A stretch of 64,000 bases of DNA from Calditrichia bacterium. Lineage in GTDB: Bacteria; Calditrichota; Calditrichia; RBG-13-44-9; J075. Below the pieces are notes generated by a model. It ran no database searches and was not told the DNA's origin. It worked only from the letters and a program-made list of their open reading frames with translations. Of this stretch, positions 53,487-62,666 are shown in pieces. Both the position numbers and the translations under genes were made by a program. The DNA is taken from positions 1 to 64,000 of the forward strand of contig JANQRS010000076.1 in assembly GCA_028284445.1 (NCBI GenBank). The letters are read 5' to 3'. How positions within the stretch are numbered: position 1 is the first letter of the stretch; each line of letters starts with the position of its first letter.

Positions 53487-54553
53487 ATGGGTTTTCCCCG
53501 CCACCAGGTAGCCAGCGAGGAACCGGTAATGTTCATTAGCGGCCCAAAAACCGCCGGCGCCAATCCAACCGTAGCAATCTTGCCCATGGTCATAGCAATC
53601 CCCGAGGCCAATCCCCCATTTTGCAATCCCACTTCGAGGGCAATTGTCCGGCAAGTGCTTTCATCCATGCCCATCAGGCGCGTTCCCCAGTAGCCCATCA
53701 CATAGCCAAGCAGATTATGTATCAGGCAGGCAAGAATCAGCAGCGGGCCAATTTGCAGCAGATTGTCTCGTCCGGCAGCAGTAATGATCATAATAATGAA
53801 GCCGATGCCCAGCATCGAAACCAGCGGCATGATTTTATTTAGCAGGTCCGAGTATTTCTTAAAGAGGTGATTGACGATCAATCCGAGGGCAATCGGCAGG
53901 ATCACAATTTTAAAGATGCTCCACATCATCGCTGCAAAGTTGATCGGCACAAATTCACCAGCCAGCCACTGCATTAATGCCGGGGTGAGCAGCGGGGCCA
54001 ATACTGTCGCCACAGCAGTCAAGGTAACCGATAATGCCAGGTTTGCCTTGGCAATATATGCCATTACGTTGGAGGCGAGGCCGCTGGGAGAAGAACCAAC
54101 CAGGATAATGCCGGCGGCAACTTCGGCCGGGAAGCCCATGGTTTTGGCCAGGGAATAGCCGATGATCGGCATAATCGAGAACTGACAAACCAGGCCCACC
54201 AACACAGCCTTCGGCATCTTGATCACGCCAGAGAAATCGCCAAGGCTCATGGCGGTACCCATGCCGAACATGATCAATTGCAGCAGGGGCACAATCAAGA
54301 TATTTAGCTTAAAACTCCCCCACTGCTGAAACGCAGTTGGATAGTAGAGCGCCAGGGTCACTGCCGCAAAAATGCCCAGCGTAAACGAGAACCCCTGCAG
54401 ATCTTTATTTTGACGAATACCAATGCCGAGAAGAATAAAGAAGATAGTGAGCAACGGGCCGGTTGCGGCAGTTTCTCCAGCCAGATATGCACCGATGGTC
54501 GCCAGCAAGGCAACAGCACTCAATCCAAGGCAATATTTGTATAGGTTGATCAA
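53483..54553 (-). CDS. Bile acid:sodium symporter (BASS) family transporter
   Basis: A 356-residue inner-membrane protein with about ten helices. The start is TTG at 54553 with AGGA eight bases before. GMGTAMSLGDF, QFSIMPIIGYSLAK, GIILVGSSPSGLASNVMAYIAKAN (the crossover helix) and LEVGLQNGGLASGIA are diagnostic of the BASS family, which carries organic anions with sodium. The substrate is unknown; in bacteria pantoate, pyruvate-like acids and bile acids are known examples. The stop overlaps that of the AraC gene; the next gene upstream on this strand ends 80 bp away. Confidence 0.88.
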   Translation of the reverse strand: MINLYKYCLGLSAVALLATIGAYLAGETAATGPLLTIFFILLGIGIRQNKDLQGFSFTLGIFAAVTLALYYPTAFQQWGSFKLNILIVPLLQLIMFGMGTAMSLGDFSGVIKMPKAVLVGLVCQFSIMPIIGYSLAKTMGFPAEVAAGIILVGSSPSGLASNVMAYIAKANLALSVTLTAVATVLAPLLTPALMQWLAGEFVPINFAAMMWSIFKIVILPIALGLIVNHLFKKYSDLLNKIMPLVSMLGIGFIIMIITAAGRDNLLQIGPLLILACLIHNLLGYVMGYWGTRLMGMDESTCRTIALEVGLQNGGLASGIAMTMGKIATVGLAPAVFGPLMNITGSSLATWWRGKPI

Positions 54554-54633
54554 ATGCTTAATCCTGAGATTTTTGCATCCAACCTACGCGAATGAAAGGA
54601 GATTTGCAAATGTGGCTATGGCATTTCCACTTG

Positions 54634-55644
54634 CTATTCCCAGCCGGATTTCCTGACGCTGCCGAGCGTCTTGATATAATTGGCCCTTAGGAGGGCCGCT
54701 GGTTCTGCAACCGATAGCAGGGACATGCTGCCCTTCATTTCACTGACAGACTCAAAGAAGTGTTCCTCCATCCACAATTGCATGTTTTGCAGAATGCGCT
54801 CGATCAATCCCGGTCCTTCTTTAAGGAGTGCGGAAGCAAGCATGGCTACATCCGCTCCGGCCATAATGAGCTTTAAGACATCTTGCGCTGTATGCACACC
54901 CGAGGTAGCCGCCAGGCTCGCTTTGATCTCGTCGTGGAGGATAGCCATCCAGCGTAACGGCAAGCGAATTTCATATGAATTGCTGAGTTCCAGATTGGGC
55001 ACCACCTCTCTTGTGGCAAGATCTACATCTGGCTGATAAAATCGATTAAAGAGTACCAGCGCATCGACACCGGCCTTATCAAGTTTCCTGGCCATATTCG
55101 CAAATGCCGTAAAATACGGACTCAATTTTAGAGCGACCGGGATCGATATCGTCGATTTTACCTGGAGCAAATCTCCCAGATACATTTGCTCAACATCATC
55201 GGCCGTTAGATCGGGATCAGTGGGAATGTAGTAGATGTTCAACTCCAGGCCATCCGCCCCCGCCTCCTCGATCTGCCGGGCAAAATAGATCCAGCCGCCG
55301 GGAGAAACACCATTTAGACTGGCAATCACCGGGATATCAACCGCTTCTTTTAATTTTACAATCTGCTCCAGATAAGCCTCAGCATTCAGGTTGCGAAATT
55401 CATGAGGCTCCGGAAAATAAGAAAGGGCTTCGGAATAGCTTTCAGCATAGGTTGTTAGAAAATAGTCGAGCTCTTGCTTATCTCGCTCAATTTGTTCTTC
55501 AAAAAGTGAATACATAACAATCGCTGCAGCACCGGCATCTTCGAGACGCTTAACGACGTCTACATCAGCGCTTAGAGGCGATGCAGACGGCACCAGCGGA
55601 TTGCGCAGTTCCAAACCCATATAAGTTGTGCTAAGATCCATCAT
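54634..55644 (-). CDS. Dihydroorotate dehydrogenase-like flavoprotein
   Basis: A 336-residue TIM-barrel protein of the dihydroorotate/dihydropyrimidine dehydrogenase superfamily. It begins DLSTTYMGLELRNPLVPSASPL and contains IPVIASLNG, GADGLELNIYYIP, IPVALKLSPYF, GVDALVLFNRFYQPD and SGVHTAQDVLKLIMAGADVAML, the usual FMN-contact order. A catalytic Cys or Ser typical of true PyrD is not obvious, so the substrate is uncertain. ATG overlaps the stop of the pyruvate:ferredoxin oxidoreductase gene (ATGA), so it is translationally coupled and may exchange electrons with the same ferredoxin. Such PFOR-linked DHOD-like genes occur in several anaerobes. Confidence 0.85.
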   Translation of the reverse strand: MMDLSTTYMGLELRNPLVPSASPLSADVDVVKRLEDAGAAAIVMYSLFEEQIERDKQELDYFLTTYAESYSEALSYFPEPHEFRNLNAEAYLEQIVKLKEAVDIPVIASLNGVSPGGWIYFARQIEEAGADGLELNIYYIPTDPDLTADDVEQMYLGDLLQVKSTISIPVALKLSPYFTAFANMARKLDKAGVDALVLFNRFYQPDVDLATREVVPNLELSNSYEIRLPLRWMAILHDEIKASLAATSGVHTAQDVLKLIMAGADVAMLASALLKEGPGLIERILQNMQLWMEEHFFESVSEMKGSMSLLSVAEPAALLRANYIKTLGSVRKSGWE

Positions 55645-58600
55645 TTCTCCTCATTCAGCAAGTGACTCATTCGTTGATGTATATCCCACTGGCGATTCAC
55701 TCCGTCCTGTGCCTTTTCCAATAGTTGCTTTGCCTTGGCAGGATCAATTTTGGTTAACATTTTGTAACGGGCTTCGTTGTAGATGTAATCTTCCAGGGGA
55801 ATTTGCGGACCCCGCGAATCCATGATGAACGGCTTTCCTTCGCCGTTGGCTAATTCAGGATTATAGCGAAAAAGTGGCCAGTGACCGGATTTTACAGCCG
55901 CCTGCTGCTGCCGCAATCCATCCTCCATTCCATAACCATGGGCAATACAATGACTGTAGGCAATAATCAGCGAGGGCCCGTCATATCGTTCAGCTTCCAG
56001 GAAAGCCTTGACCGTTTGCGTATCATTGGCCCCCATCGCGACACGCGCGACATAGACATTACCATAGCTGAGCATCTGGAACGCCAGGTCTTTTTTGCCG
56101 CTACTCTTTCCACCAGCCGCAAATTTCGCTGTTGCTCCCAGCGGTGTCGCTTTCGACATTTGACCACCGGTATTTGAATAGACCTCGGTATCCAGCACCA
56201 GCACGTTCACGTTTCTGCCGGAAGCGAGGACATGATCCAGGCCGCCAAAACCAATATCGTACGCCCATCCATCCCCGCCAATAATCCACACGCTCTTTTT
56301 CACCAGATAATCTGCCAGACTGCTGAGCTGTTGGGCTTCCGGCGACGACATGGCCGAAAGTTTATCGCGAAGTACAGCAACCCGCTGTCGCTGCGAGAAA
56401 ATTTCCGCCTCATCGCTTTGATCGGCGATCAGGAGCTCATGCCCTAAATGCTCTCCAATATCCGTCATAAGCATCCGAACCAATTGCCGTGCCTGTGCCT
56501 CGAATTTGTCAATTGTTACGCGGAAACCGAGGCCAAATTCAGCATTATCTTCAAACAGTGAATTGGACCATGCCGGTCCCAAACCATTTTTATTTTTTGC
56601 CCAGGGTGTGGTGGGCAGATTTCCACCATAGATCGATGAACAGCCGGTAGCGTTGGCTACAATCATCCGGTCCCCGAAGAGCTGTGTAGCCAGTTTGATA
56701 TAAGGCGTTTCGCCACATCCGGCACAAGCACCGGAGAATTCGAACAGCGGTTGCAGCACCTGCGATTCTTTAACAGAATTGATTTTGAGGCGGGAGCGAT
56801 CATATTCAGGTAATGACAGGAAGAACTCCCAATTTTCCTTTTCTGCGTCCAATAAAGGATCCTTCGGGGCCATATTCAGTGCCTTAAGCGCCGTTTTTTG
56901 TTTGTTCTTGACCGGGCAGACTTCCACGCAAAGCCGGCAGCCAGTACAATCTTCCGGTGCGACCTGTATATTATAGTGTGTCTCTTCCGGCCAGTCCTTC
57001 CCACGCGCCTGGACAGATTTGAAAGTTGGCGGCGCGTCTTCCAGATAATCTTCCTCAAATGCCTTGATGCGAATAACGGCATGGGGACATACCATTGCGC
57101 ATTTTCCGCACTGGATACAAATTTCTTGATCCCACACCGGAATTTCCCGGGCGATATTTCGCTTCTCGATCTGTGCCGTCGCTGTTGGGAAAGTCCCGTC
57201 ACATGGGAGAGCGCTCACCGGTAAATCATCACCTTTCCCGGCGATGATCTGTCGGAGTATACTTTCAATTTCCCCGTTATCTTGCCTGCCATTTGCAATC
57301 GACGCTTCCAGTTCGTCAATCGACGCTTCCGCAGGCGGTGTTACCGCAGCCAATCCTTCGGTGGCAGCCTCGAGCGCCAGGTAATTTCTCTCTATCAGCC
57401 AATCCCCTTTTTGCCCATAGCTGCGACGAATCGACTCCTTTATTTCACTGAGAGCTTCGTCAAAGGGAAGAATCCCGGCTATTTTAAAAAAGCAGGTTTG
57501 CATAATGGTATTGATGCGCCTACCCAATCCGGCTTTTCCAGCTACGCTATAGGCATCGACAACGTAGAGCTTGATGTCTTTCTTATGGATATCAAGCTTC
57601 AACCTAGCAGGTAGATATTCCCATACCTCATCCTCAGGATAAGGCGTATTTATCAACAGGGTCGCACCCCGTTCCGCCTGCGCCAGCACATCAAATCTCT
57701 CCAGCAATTGCCACTGATGACAGGCAACAAAATTTGCTTTCTGAATGAGATATGAAGACTGAATGGGGGCCGGCCCAAAACGAAGGTGTGAAATTGTTAC
57801 CGAGCCCGACTTTTTGGAATCATACACAAAATATCCCTGAGTATAATTTTCGGTGTTAGCGCTGATAATTTTGATGGAATTCTTGTTGGCGCTGACGGTA
57901 CCATCCGAGCCAAGTCCGTAGAAAAGTCCGCGGAACTGGTTTTCGGGCTCGATGGAGAAGTCGTTTTCGAAATCGATGCTGCTTTGTGAGACATCATCGC
58001 GGATGCCAACTGTAAAATGCCGCCGGGGCTCAGCCGCTTCCAGTTCCGCAAAAATGCCTTTTATCATCGCCGGCGTAAATTCTTTTGAAGACAGGCCGTA
58101 GCGGCCACCGAGGAGTGTTATATTGCGTTTCTCATTGCTCTCATGGACTGCAGAAAGGACATCGTTATAAAGCGGTTCACCGACGCTCCCCGGTTCCTTG
58201 GTGCGATCCAGTACTGCAATGCCCTTAACGGTTTTCGGTATCGCCGACATCAAGGCAGAAGCAGAGAATGGCCGGAAAAGTCGTACTTTAATTGCACCTA
58301 CTTTTTCTCCGGCATCCACCAAATGGTGAATAGTCTCTTCGGCGGTTTCGGCGCCGGAACCCATCAGAATTAGCAGATGTTCTGCCTGTGGATGTCCAAC
58401 GTATTCAAAAAGATGGTATTGCCGTCCGGTCAAGGCGGCAAATTGATTCATGGCTTCCTGAACGATCATCGGACATTTTTCATAAAAGGCATTTCCAGCT
58501 TCACGCGCCTGAAAAAACACATCTGGATTTTGGGCAGTGCCACGGATTAGGGGGTTATCGGAAGTTAGCGCGCGCTGACGATGTGCAAAAACCAGGTCAT

Positions 58601-59189
58601 CATCAATCATTTTGCGGATAACATCATCTGGCACCGGCGTAATTTTTTGCAATTCATGGGAAGTGCGAAAACCGTCGAAGAAATGTAGAAACGGAACTCT
58701 TGAGCCCAGAGTCGCGGCCTGGGAAATAAGGGCAAAGTCCATTGCTTCCTGAACGGAATTGGAGGCAAGCATGGCAAAACCAGTCATGCGCGCAGCCATC
58801 ACGTCACTATGATCGCCGAAAATGGAAAGCGCATGGGTGGCGACGGTGCGCGCAGCGATATGAAAAACTGTTGGTGTGAGTTCCCCGGCAATCTTATACA
58901 TATTTGGCAGCATCAACAGCAAACCTTGTGAGGCAGTGAAGGTAGTAGTCATCGCTCCGCTTTGCAGGGAACCGTGCACTGCCCCGGCCGCTCCTCCTTC
59001 ACTTTGCATTTCAATGACCGTAGGAACATTCCCCCAAATATTTGGTTGGCCAGCCGCTGACCAGGCATCGGAGTGCTCTCCCATTGGCGAGGCCGGTGTA
59101 ATGGGGTAAATCGCGATAACCTCATTGGTTCTATAGGCAACGTATGCCGCGGCCTGGTTTCCATCCATCGTAACCTTGTTTACCGCCAT
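55641..59189 (-). CDS. nifJ: Pyruvate:ferredoxin (flavodoxin) oxidoreductase
   Basis: A single-chain 1182-residue enzyme converting pyruvate and CoA to acetyl-CoA, CO2 and reduced ferredoxin or flavodoxin. Domain order is complete: pyruvate-binding N-terminal part (about 1-250, DGNQAAAYVAYRTNEV, YPITPASPMGEHSD), transketolase-like second part, gamma domain (about 415-640), 2x[4Fe-4S] ferredoxin domain (CIQCGKCAMVCPHA about 690 and CTGCRLCVEVCP about 745) and thiamine-diphosphate domain (ACAGCGETPYIKL, GDGWAYDIGFGG, DTEVYSNTGGQ). GAGGAG precedes the start. The length is typical of NifJ. It points to anaerobic or micro-oxic pyruvate metabolism and is coupled to a DHOD-like gene. Confidence 0.95.
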   Translation of the reverse strand: MAVNKVTMDGNQAAAYVAYRTNEVIAIYPITPASPMGEHSDAWSAAGQPNIWGNVPTVIEMQSEGGAAGAVHGSLQSGAMTTTFTASQGLLLMLPNMYKIAGELTPTVFHIAARTVATHALSIFGDHSDVMAARMTGFAMLASNSVQEAMDFALISQAATLGSRVPFLHFFDGFRTSHELQKITPVPDDVIRKMIDDDLVFAHRQRALTSDNPLIRGTAQNPDVFFQAREAGNAFYEKCPMIVQEAMNQFAALTGRQYHLFEYVGHPQAEHLLILMGSGAETAEETIHHLVDAGEKVGAIKVRLFRPFSASALMSAIPKTVKGIAVLDRTKEPGSVGEPLYNDVLSAVHESNEKRNITLLGGRYGLSSKEFTPAMIKGIFAELEAAEPRRHFTVGIRDDVSQSSIDFENDFSIEPENQFRGLFYGLGSDGTVSANKNSIKIISANTENYTQGYFVYDSKKSGSVTISHLRFGPAPIQSSYLIQKANFVACHQWQLLERFDVLAQAERGATLLINTPYPEDEVWEYLPARLKLDIHKKDIKLYVVDAYSVAGKAGLGRRINTIMQTCFFKIAGILPFDEALSEIKESIRRSYGQKGDWLIERNYLALEAATEGLAAVTPPAEASIDELEASIANGRQDNGEIESILRQIIAGKGDDLPVSALPCDGTFPTATAQIEKRNIAREIPVWDQEICIQCGKCAMVCPHAVIRIKAFEEDYLEDAPPTFKSVQARGKDWPEETHYNIQVAPEDCTGCRLCVEVCPVKNKQKTALKALNMAPKDPLLDAEKENWEFFLSLPEYDRSRLKINSVKESQVLQPLFEFSGACAGCGETPYIKLATQLFGDRMIVANATGCSSIYGGNLPTTPWAKNKNGLGPAWSNSLFEDNAEFGLGFRVTIDKFEAQARQLVRMLMTDIGEHLGHELLIADQSDEAEIFSQRQRVAVLRDKLSAMSSPEAQQLSSLADYLVKKSVWIIGGDGWAYDIGFGGLDHVLASGRNVNVLVLDTEVYSNTGGQMSKATPLGATAKFAAGGKSSGKKDLAFQMLSYGNVYVARVAMGANDTQTVKAFLEAERYDGPSLIIAYSHCIAHGYGMEDGLRQQQAAVKSGHWPLFRYNPELANGEGKPFIMDSRGPQIPLEDYIYNEARYKMLTKIDPAKAKQLLEKAQDGVNRQWDIHQRMSHLLNEEK

Positions 59190-59566
59190 GTTCGATCTCC
59201 TCTACTTTGATGTAGATATTTATCTTCATGTCCTGTCGAATTTGCATCTTTGCCGGTTCAAGCCTATTCATGAAGGGGTCAATAATCATGCCAGAGGCAG
59301 GAAAAACCACAAGCTCCTATTTTAGAACAACTTATGTTAGATATTTTTCAGTCAGTGCGGTTATATAAGATGCCACAATTTGACAGGGCAAATCCTGCCT
59401 ATTGCTGTTAGCCTAGGAAAATCAATTACTTAGAAATAATTTGCTGCGATTGCAACAAATGGGAATTTGGCAGGTTTTAGGAGGAAGGAAATCGAATCGA
59501 TGCTAAATATGGCCGTTCTAAGCTCTCAAACATTTTTTTGAATTGGCCGGATAACACCCAAATACT
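59190..59566. other. Non-coding stretch between nifJ and the S37 peptidase gene
   Basis: It must contain the nifJ promoter on the minus strand, but no confident element is seen. A 13-codon plus-strand frame at 59500-59541 has a strong AGGAGGA upstream, yet is too short to support as a gene. Confidence 0.4.
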
Positions 59567-60904
59567 TTACAACTCACAAAATGTATATTCATCGTAATTC
59601 AACCAGGCAGAAAGCTTTTCCTTGACCAAAGCCTGGTTATCAGCACTCAGGTCAGATATCGCAGTGCCGTGCTTGGTTCCCGGATTAATGATGCGCAGAA
59701 CATCAAGGTTGCTAATTTCAAATGGGGTAGCCGTCCATGGATCATCTTCTCCGTAGACAAAAATAATACGATCGCCCTCTGTCTTTACCCATTGATCAAT
59801 ATCTTGCATAGCGCTCGGGTCAAAAGTTAATGCTTCGCCGAAGTTATAGAGATCCCCCAATGACTCGAATTCGCCCAGCAAATCTTCGATATGTTCCGTA
59901 TCGAACTGGTAATTGCCAATTTCAGTCTGTGCCTGATAGTACCAGGCCTGCCAAAAATCAAAACCATAATCGGAATAGAACAAAAATATATTCACCACTT
60001 CCACGAGATGATCCAGGAGTTCCTGGGCGCTAGCAGTTGCCTCCGGAATCGAAGCACAGTCATGGATGTCGGAACTCCAAAACTCGAAGGGGTATTCTGC
60101 AGCCGCATGTTTGACAACGGTCTCATAGGAAATGGAATAAGTAAATTCGGTGTCAAAATTGGTATTCACCCAGGATACCAGACCAGGCATTAGGCTGACC
60201 AGTGAATCTGCTTTCAGCAGAACGCTCCGCTGAAAGGCCTTGACCTTCTCTCGGCACTCTTCATCCCCCGCGCTACTTAAGTAGGCGTTTATGCGCTGAT
60301 CATCTTGACTAAAAAGAATGGGTGCAACAAATGCGACCGTTGCATCCACATCATCGGGATAGAAACGCCGGTGAAATATGGCTGTGTCTCCACCCTTGCT
60401 GCGGCCACTCGAGACCCAGCTTCCGTTGTAGATATTCTTTAAGCGCTGCACGATCTGGTGGTGATCATCTGCGGCTTGTTTAATATTCAGGAATTGCCAG
60501 TCAGTAGGATTCGGGCGGGAAGATCCGTTGTAGCGGTGTTCAACCGTAATCTGGTTGCAGGCCATTGCCGGCGCCAGTTCCCGCATTCTAAAATCGTCCC
60601 GGGAATAGCCTTCGGTCTCGAAAACCACCGGCAGCTCTTCGTCTACATGGCCGATATATATTTTCTGAACAAAGGTTGGTCCGGAAGGGTTGTTATGATC
60701 AACCGGTTGGGTGAAGCCTATTTCGAACAAGCGATTAAAATGGGCAGTTGCCGGTAGTTCAGTCACCGTCATCCCGGGAATGTCCTGCAACTTCATCAGA
60801 ATGTCCCGATTGTCCGGAGTAGGTAGCTCGGTGGGCAGTTCGCTGACGGTTTCCTGGCAACCCAAAGATGCAAGAAGGGCTAGAAGCACAAATAGACGTT
60901 TCAT
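59567..60904 (-). CDS. Peptidase family S37 (PS-10-like) lipoprotein
   Basis: A 445-residue lipoprotein (SLGC, Cys16) with an alpha/beta-hydrolase fold. GRSKGG at 167-172 holds the nucleophile Ser169; the expected acid is in VYGEDDPWTA and the His in GTKHGTAIS near the C-terminus. EHRYNGSSRPNPTDWQFLNIKQAADD is highly characteristic of the S37 family, named after the prolyl tripeptidyl aminopeptidase PS-10 of Streptomyces. It would remove N-terminal tripeptides or dipeptides from proline-containing peptides at the envelope. GGGAG precedes the start. No operon partner. Confidence 0.88.
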   Translation of the reverse strand: MKRLFVLLALLASLGCQETVSELPTELPTPDNRDILMKLQDIPGMTVTELPATAHFNRLFEIGFTQPVDHNNPSGPTFVQKIYIGHVDEELPVVFETEGYSRDDFRMRELAPAMACNQITVEHRYNGSSRPNPTDWQFLNIKQAADDHHQIVQRLKNIYNGSWVSSGRSKGGDTAIFHRRFYPDDVDATVAFVAPILFSQDDQRINAYLSSAGDEECREKVKAFQRSVLLKADSLVSLMPGLVSWVNTNFDTEFTYSISYETVVKHAAAEYPFEFWSSDIHDCASIPEATASAQELLDHLVEVVNIFLFYSDYGFDFWQAWYYQAQTEIGNYQFDTEHIEDLLGEFESLGDLYNFGEALTFDPSAMQDIDQWVKTEGDRIIFVYGEDDPWTATPFEISNLDVLRIINPGTKHGTAISDLSADNQALVKEKLSAWLNYDEYTFCEL

Positions 60905-60980
60905 GGTGACTCCCTTAATTTGCTTTTAAGATACTCACTATAATACGATCAAACCAAAGCATAATACCTTATGAGTGATG

Positions 60981-61116
60981 CTATTCATTATTTGCATCAC
61001 TCATTCTCTGACGTGCGTCTTCGGAGAAATTTTGTGCGAAGTCAACGGAAGGCGGAATCACCTTGATAATATCGATCAAGACCCCATTCGGATCAGCGGT
61101 TGGAAATGGCGCTGCA
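60981..61116 (-). pseudogene. 3' remnant of a VOC (glyoxalase-like) gene
   Basis: The minus strand encodes AAPFPTADPNGVLIDIIKVI and a tail ending in DANNE before a TAG at 60981-60983. DPNGVLIDI is the usual metal-ligand end of VOC-family domains, but the preceding hundred residues are missing because the frame runs into unrelated sequence near 61117. It overlaps a TetR-like fragment on the other strand, so this is a rearranged gene remnant. Confidence 0.5.
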
Positions 61117-61179
61117 CGATATGCAGCAACATCTTTGGAAGCTATCGTTCAGGAGGCAGGCGTGACGCGCGGTGCGTTA
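61105..61179 (+). pseudogene. Fragment of a TetR-family regulator
   Basis: The plus strand encodes ARYAATSLEAIVQEAGVTRGALSLL, which matches the helix-turn-helix core of TetR proteins (consensus ATSxxxIAxxAGVTxGALYxHF) up to GAL and then diverges. There is no start, no further TetR sequence and a stop at 61246-61248. It appears to be an internal piece left after rearrangement. The resemblance is clear by eye but short. Confidence 0.5.
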
Positions 61180-61260
61180 TCTCTCTTACCGGCCTCGCGC
61201 ACCCGGTTCCTACCGCCTTATTTGTCAATTGGTGTTCGTCGTCAATAAGAATCTCAGCAA

Positions 61261-61536
61261 TTACATATTTACTTCATACTCATTGACATTAAACGCTTCC
61301 ACCAGGGCAAAGATGTCTGTTTCCGGACCTGAGCCCCTAAATGCTTCCAGGGCAGACCGGGATTTCCATCTCTCGAAAACGTTTACCCGATTGGAGTCAA
61401 TCTGGTCCGGTGAGACTGCAAAGTCTTCGCAATCTTGATTTTGTCTTGCCAGCAAGATTGCTTCACGGGACTTTTCAATAAATTTATCCCGTGCCCCTGG
61501 CTTTATTCGCAGTGAACCTGCAACAATGATAATCAT
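61261..61536 (-). CDS. Antibiotic biosynthesis monooxygenase (ABM) domain protein
   Basis: A 91-residue ferredoxin-like-fold protein: IIIVAGSLRIKPGARDKFIEKSREAI at the start, then CEDFAVSPDQIDSNRVNVFERWKSRSALEAF, the typical ABM order. Such small dimeric proteins are quinol or heme-related monooxygenases or simply binding proteins. GGAG precedes the ATG. It lies 70 bp after the VOC-family gene on the same strand; the two may share a transcript. Confidence 0.87.
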   Translation of the reverse strand: MIIIVAGSLRIKPGARDKFIEKSREAILLARQNQDCEDFAVSPDQIDSNRVNVFERWKSRSALEAFRGSGPETDIFALVEAFNVNEYEVNM

Positions 61537-61606
61537 AAATGTCTACTCCTGCATCCATAGCAGCAACTGCTGCTATGGCGCAAAATTCTAAAACCGCTCA
61601 TTTACC

Positions 61607-61993
61607 TTACATTTTGGGTTGCATCAAACTCACCCGATTGCCTTCGGAATCTCTGAAGGAGACGTAGAGACCGGTGCCCGGTATTTCCATGGGCTCGCCA
61701 AGCACTTCTCCACCATTTTCATTTATTTTGGCCATGGCTTCCTTTATGTCAGTAACGCCAATAACAATCGATGGATTTTGGTCCGGCCAATCCGGTTTGA
61801 TGGGAAACATGCCACCGTCAATGGCCCCGGCCGGTTTTCCAGGTATGGCATCGGTCTCGGCAGTTGTCGCCAGTATATAATTATTCATTTCCGGTCCAAG
61901 TTCTGTCGTTTTCCATCCAAATACTGTTGCGTAGAACTTTGCCGCTCTGCTGCCATCTTTATATGGCAATTCAAAATGTACTACCGGGTTCAT
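61607..61993 (-). CDS. VOC-family (glyoxalase-like) protein
   Basis: A 128-residue single-domain protein of the vicinal oxygen chelate superfamily: VVHFELPYKDGSRAAKFYATVFGWK at the start, a middle IVIGVTDIKEAMAKINENGGEVLGEP, and a terminal DSEGNRVSLMQP. Function within this broad family (lyase, dioxygenase or resistance) cannot be told. GGAGA precedes the start. It is 17 bp after the next upstream VOC gene, so both are probably co-transcribed. Confidence 0.87.
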   Translation of the reverse strand: MNPVVHFELPYKDGSRAAKFYATVFGWKTTELGPEMNNYILATTAETDAIPGKPAGAIDGGMFPIKPDWPDQNPSIVIGVTDIKEAMAKINENGGEVLGEPMEIPGTGLYVSFRDSEGNRVSLMQPKM

Positions 61994-62010
61994 CGTATTC
62001 TCCTTGTAAG

Positions 62011-62463
62011 TTATACATTAAAGGCTTTTTCAAATTCTTCAACAATCATTTTCTTCATCGGCATCATCACTGCCAGGACTTTTTGGGTTTGCTCCGGTCT
62101 GCCGGTTTTCATCATTTCCATGAAGCGCATGGGGACAATTTGCCACGACAAACCAAATTTATCCTTGCACCAGCCGCACTTACCTTCCTCACCGCCGTCT
62201 GTGGTAATCGCCTGCCAGAAATAATCGACCTTCGCCTGGTCTTCACACAGCACAAAGAATGAAATGGCTTCCGTGAATTTATATTGTGGCCCGCCGTTTA
62301 ATGCAATGAACTGAATCCCTTCCAATTCAAACTCCACAATCATGTCGGAATCTGAAAGGATTCTGCTATTCTCAAAAAGGGTGCAATAAAACGCCGCAGC
62401 TTCCCGTGCCTGGTTGTCGTACCATAAGTATGGTGTAATTCTGGGTCCGTTTAACTTGAGCAT
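62011..62463 (-). CDS. PhnB-like VOC-family protein
   Basis: A 150-residue protein of the PhnB/3-demethylubiquinone methyltransferase-like VOC group: ITPYLWYDNQAREAAAFYCTLFENS, FIALNGGPQYKFTEAISFFVLCEDQ and CGWCKDKFGLSWQIVP are diagnostic. The ATG at 62463 has AAAGGA upstream; the frame beyond is not supported by a ribosome site. The family has no settled reaction. It is divergent from a GlxA-like regulator, which may control this small VOC/ABM group. Confidence 0.87.
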   Translation of the reverse strand: MLKLNGPRITPYLWYDNQAREAAAFYCTLFENSRILSDSDMIVEFELEGIQFIALNGGPQYKFTEAISFFVLCEDQAKVDYFWQAITTDGGEEGKCGWCKDKFGLSWQIVPMRFMEMMKTGRPEQTQKVLAVMMPMKKMIVEEFEKAFNV

Positions 62464-62666
62464 TCTGATGGTTCCTTTTCGTTTATCCATTGGAAAGGTA
62501 ATACGATTATACAGATTTCTCGCAGTGCAAATACGACTAATTGGTGGGTTGATCGCGACACGGATTAATCTTATGTTGAAAATCATTGTCACTGGTTTAT
62601 CTCGGCCAATGATGTGCTGAATTTGCAACGAAAAGCCCAAAAGATTAAAAATAGAAGGATAGAGTT

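Noticed and set aside
59500..59541. Micro-ORF with a very good AGGAGGA site
   Set aside because: Thirteen codons with no homology or structure; a chance ribosome site is more likely.
61607..62463. The two VOC genes as a recent duplication
   Set aside because: The proteins belong to different VOC subgroups and share little sequence.
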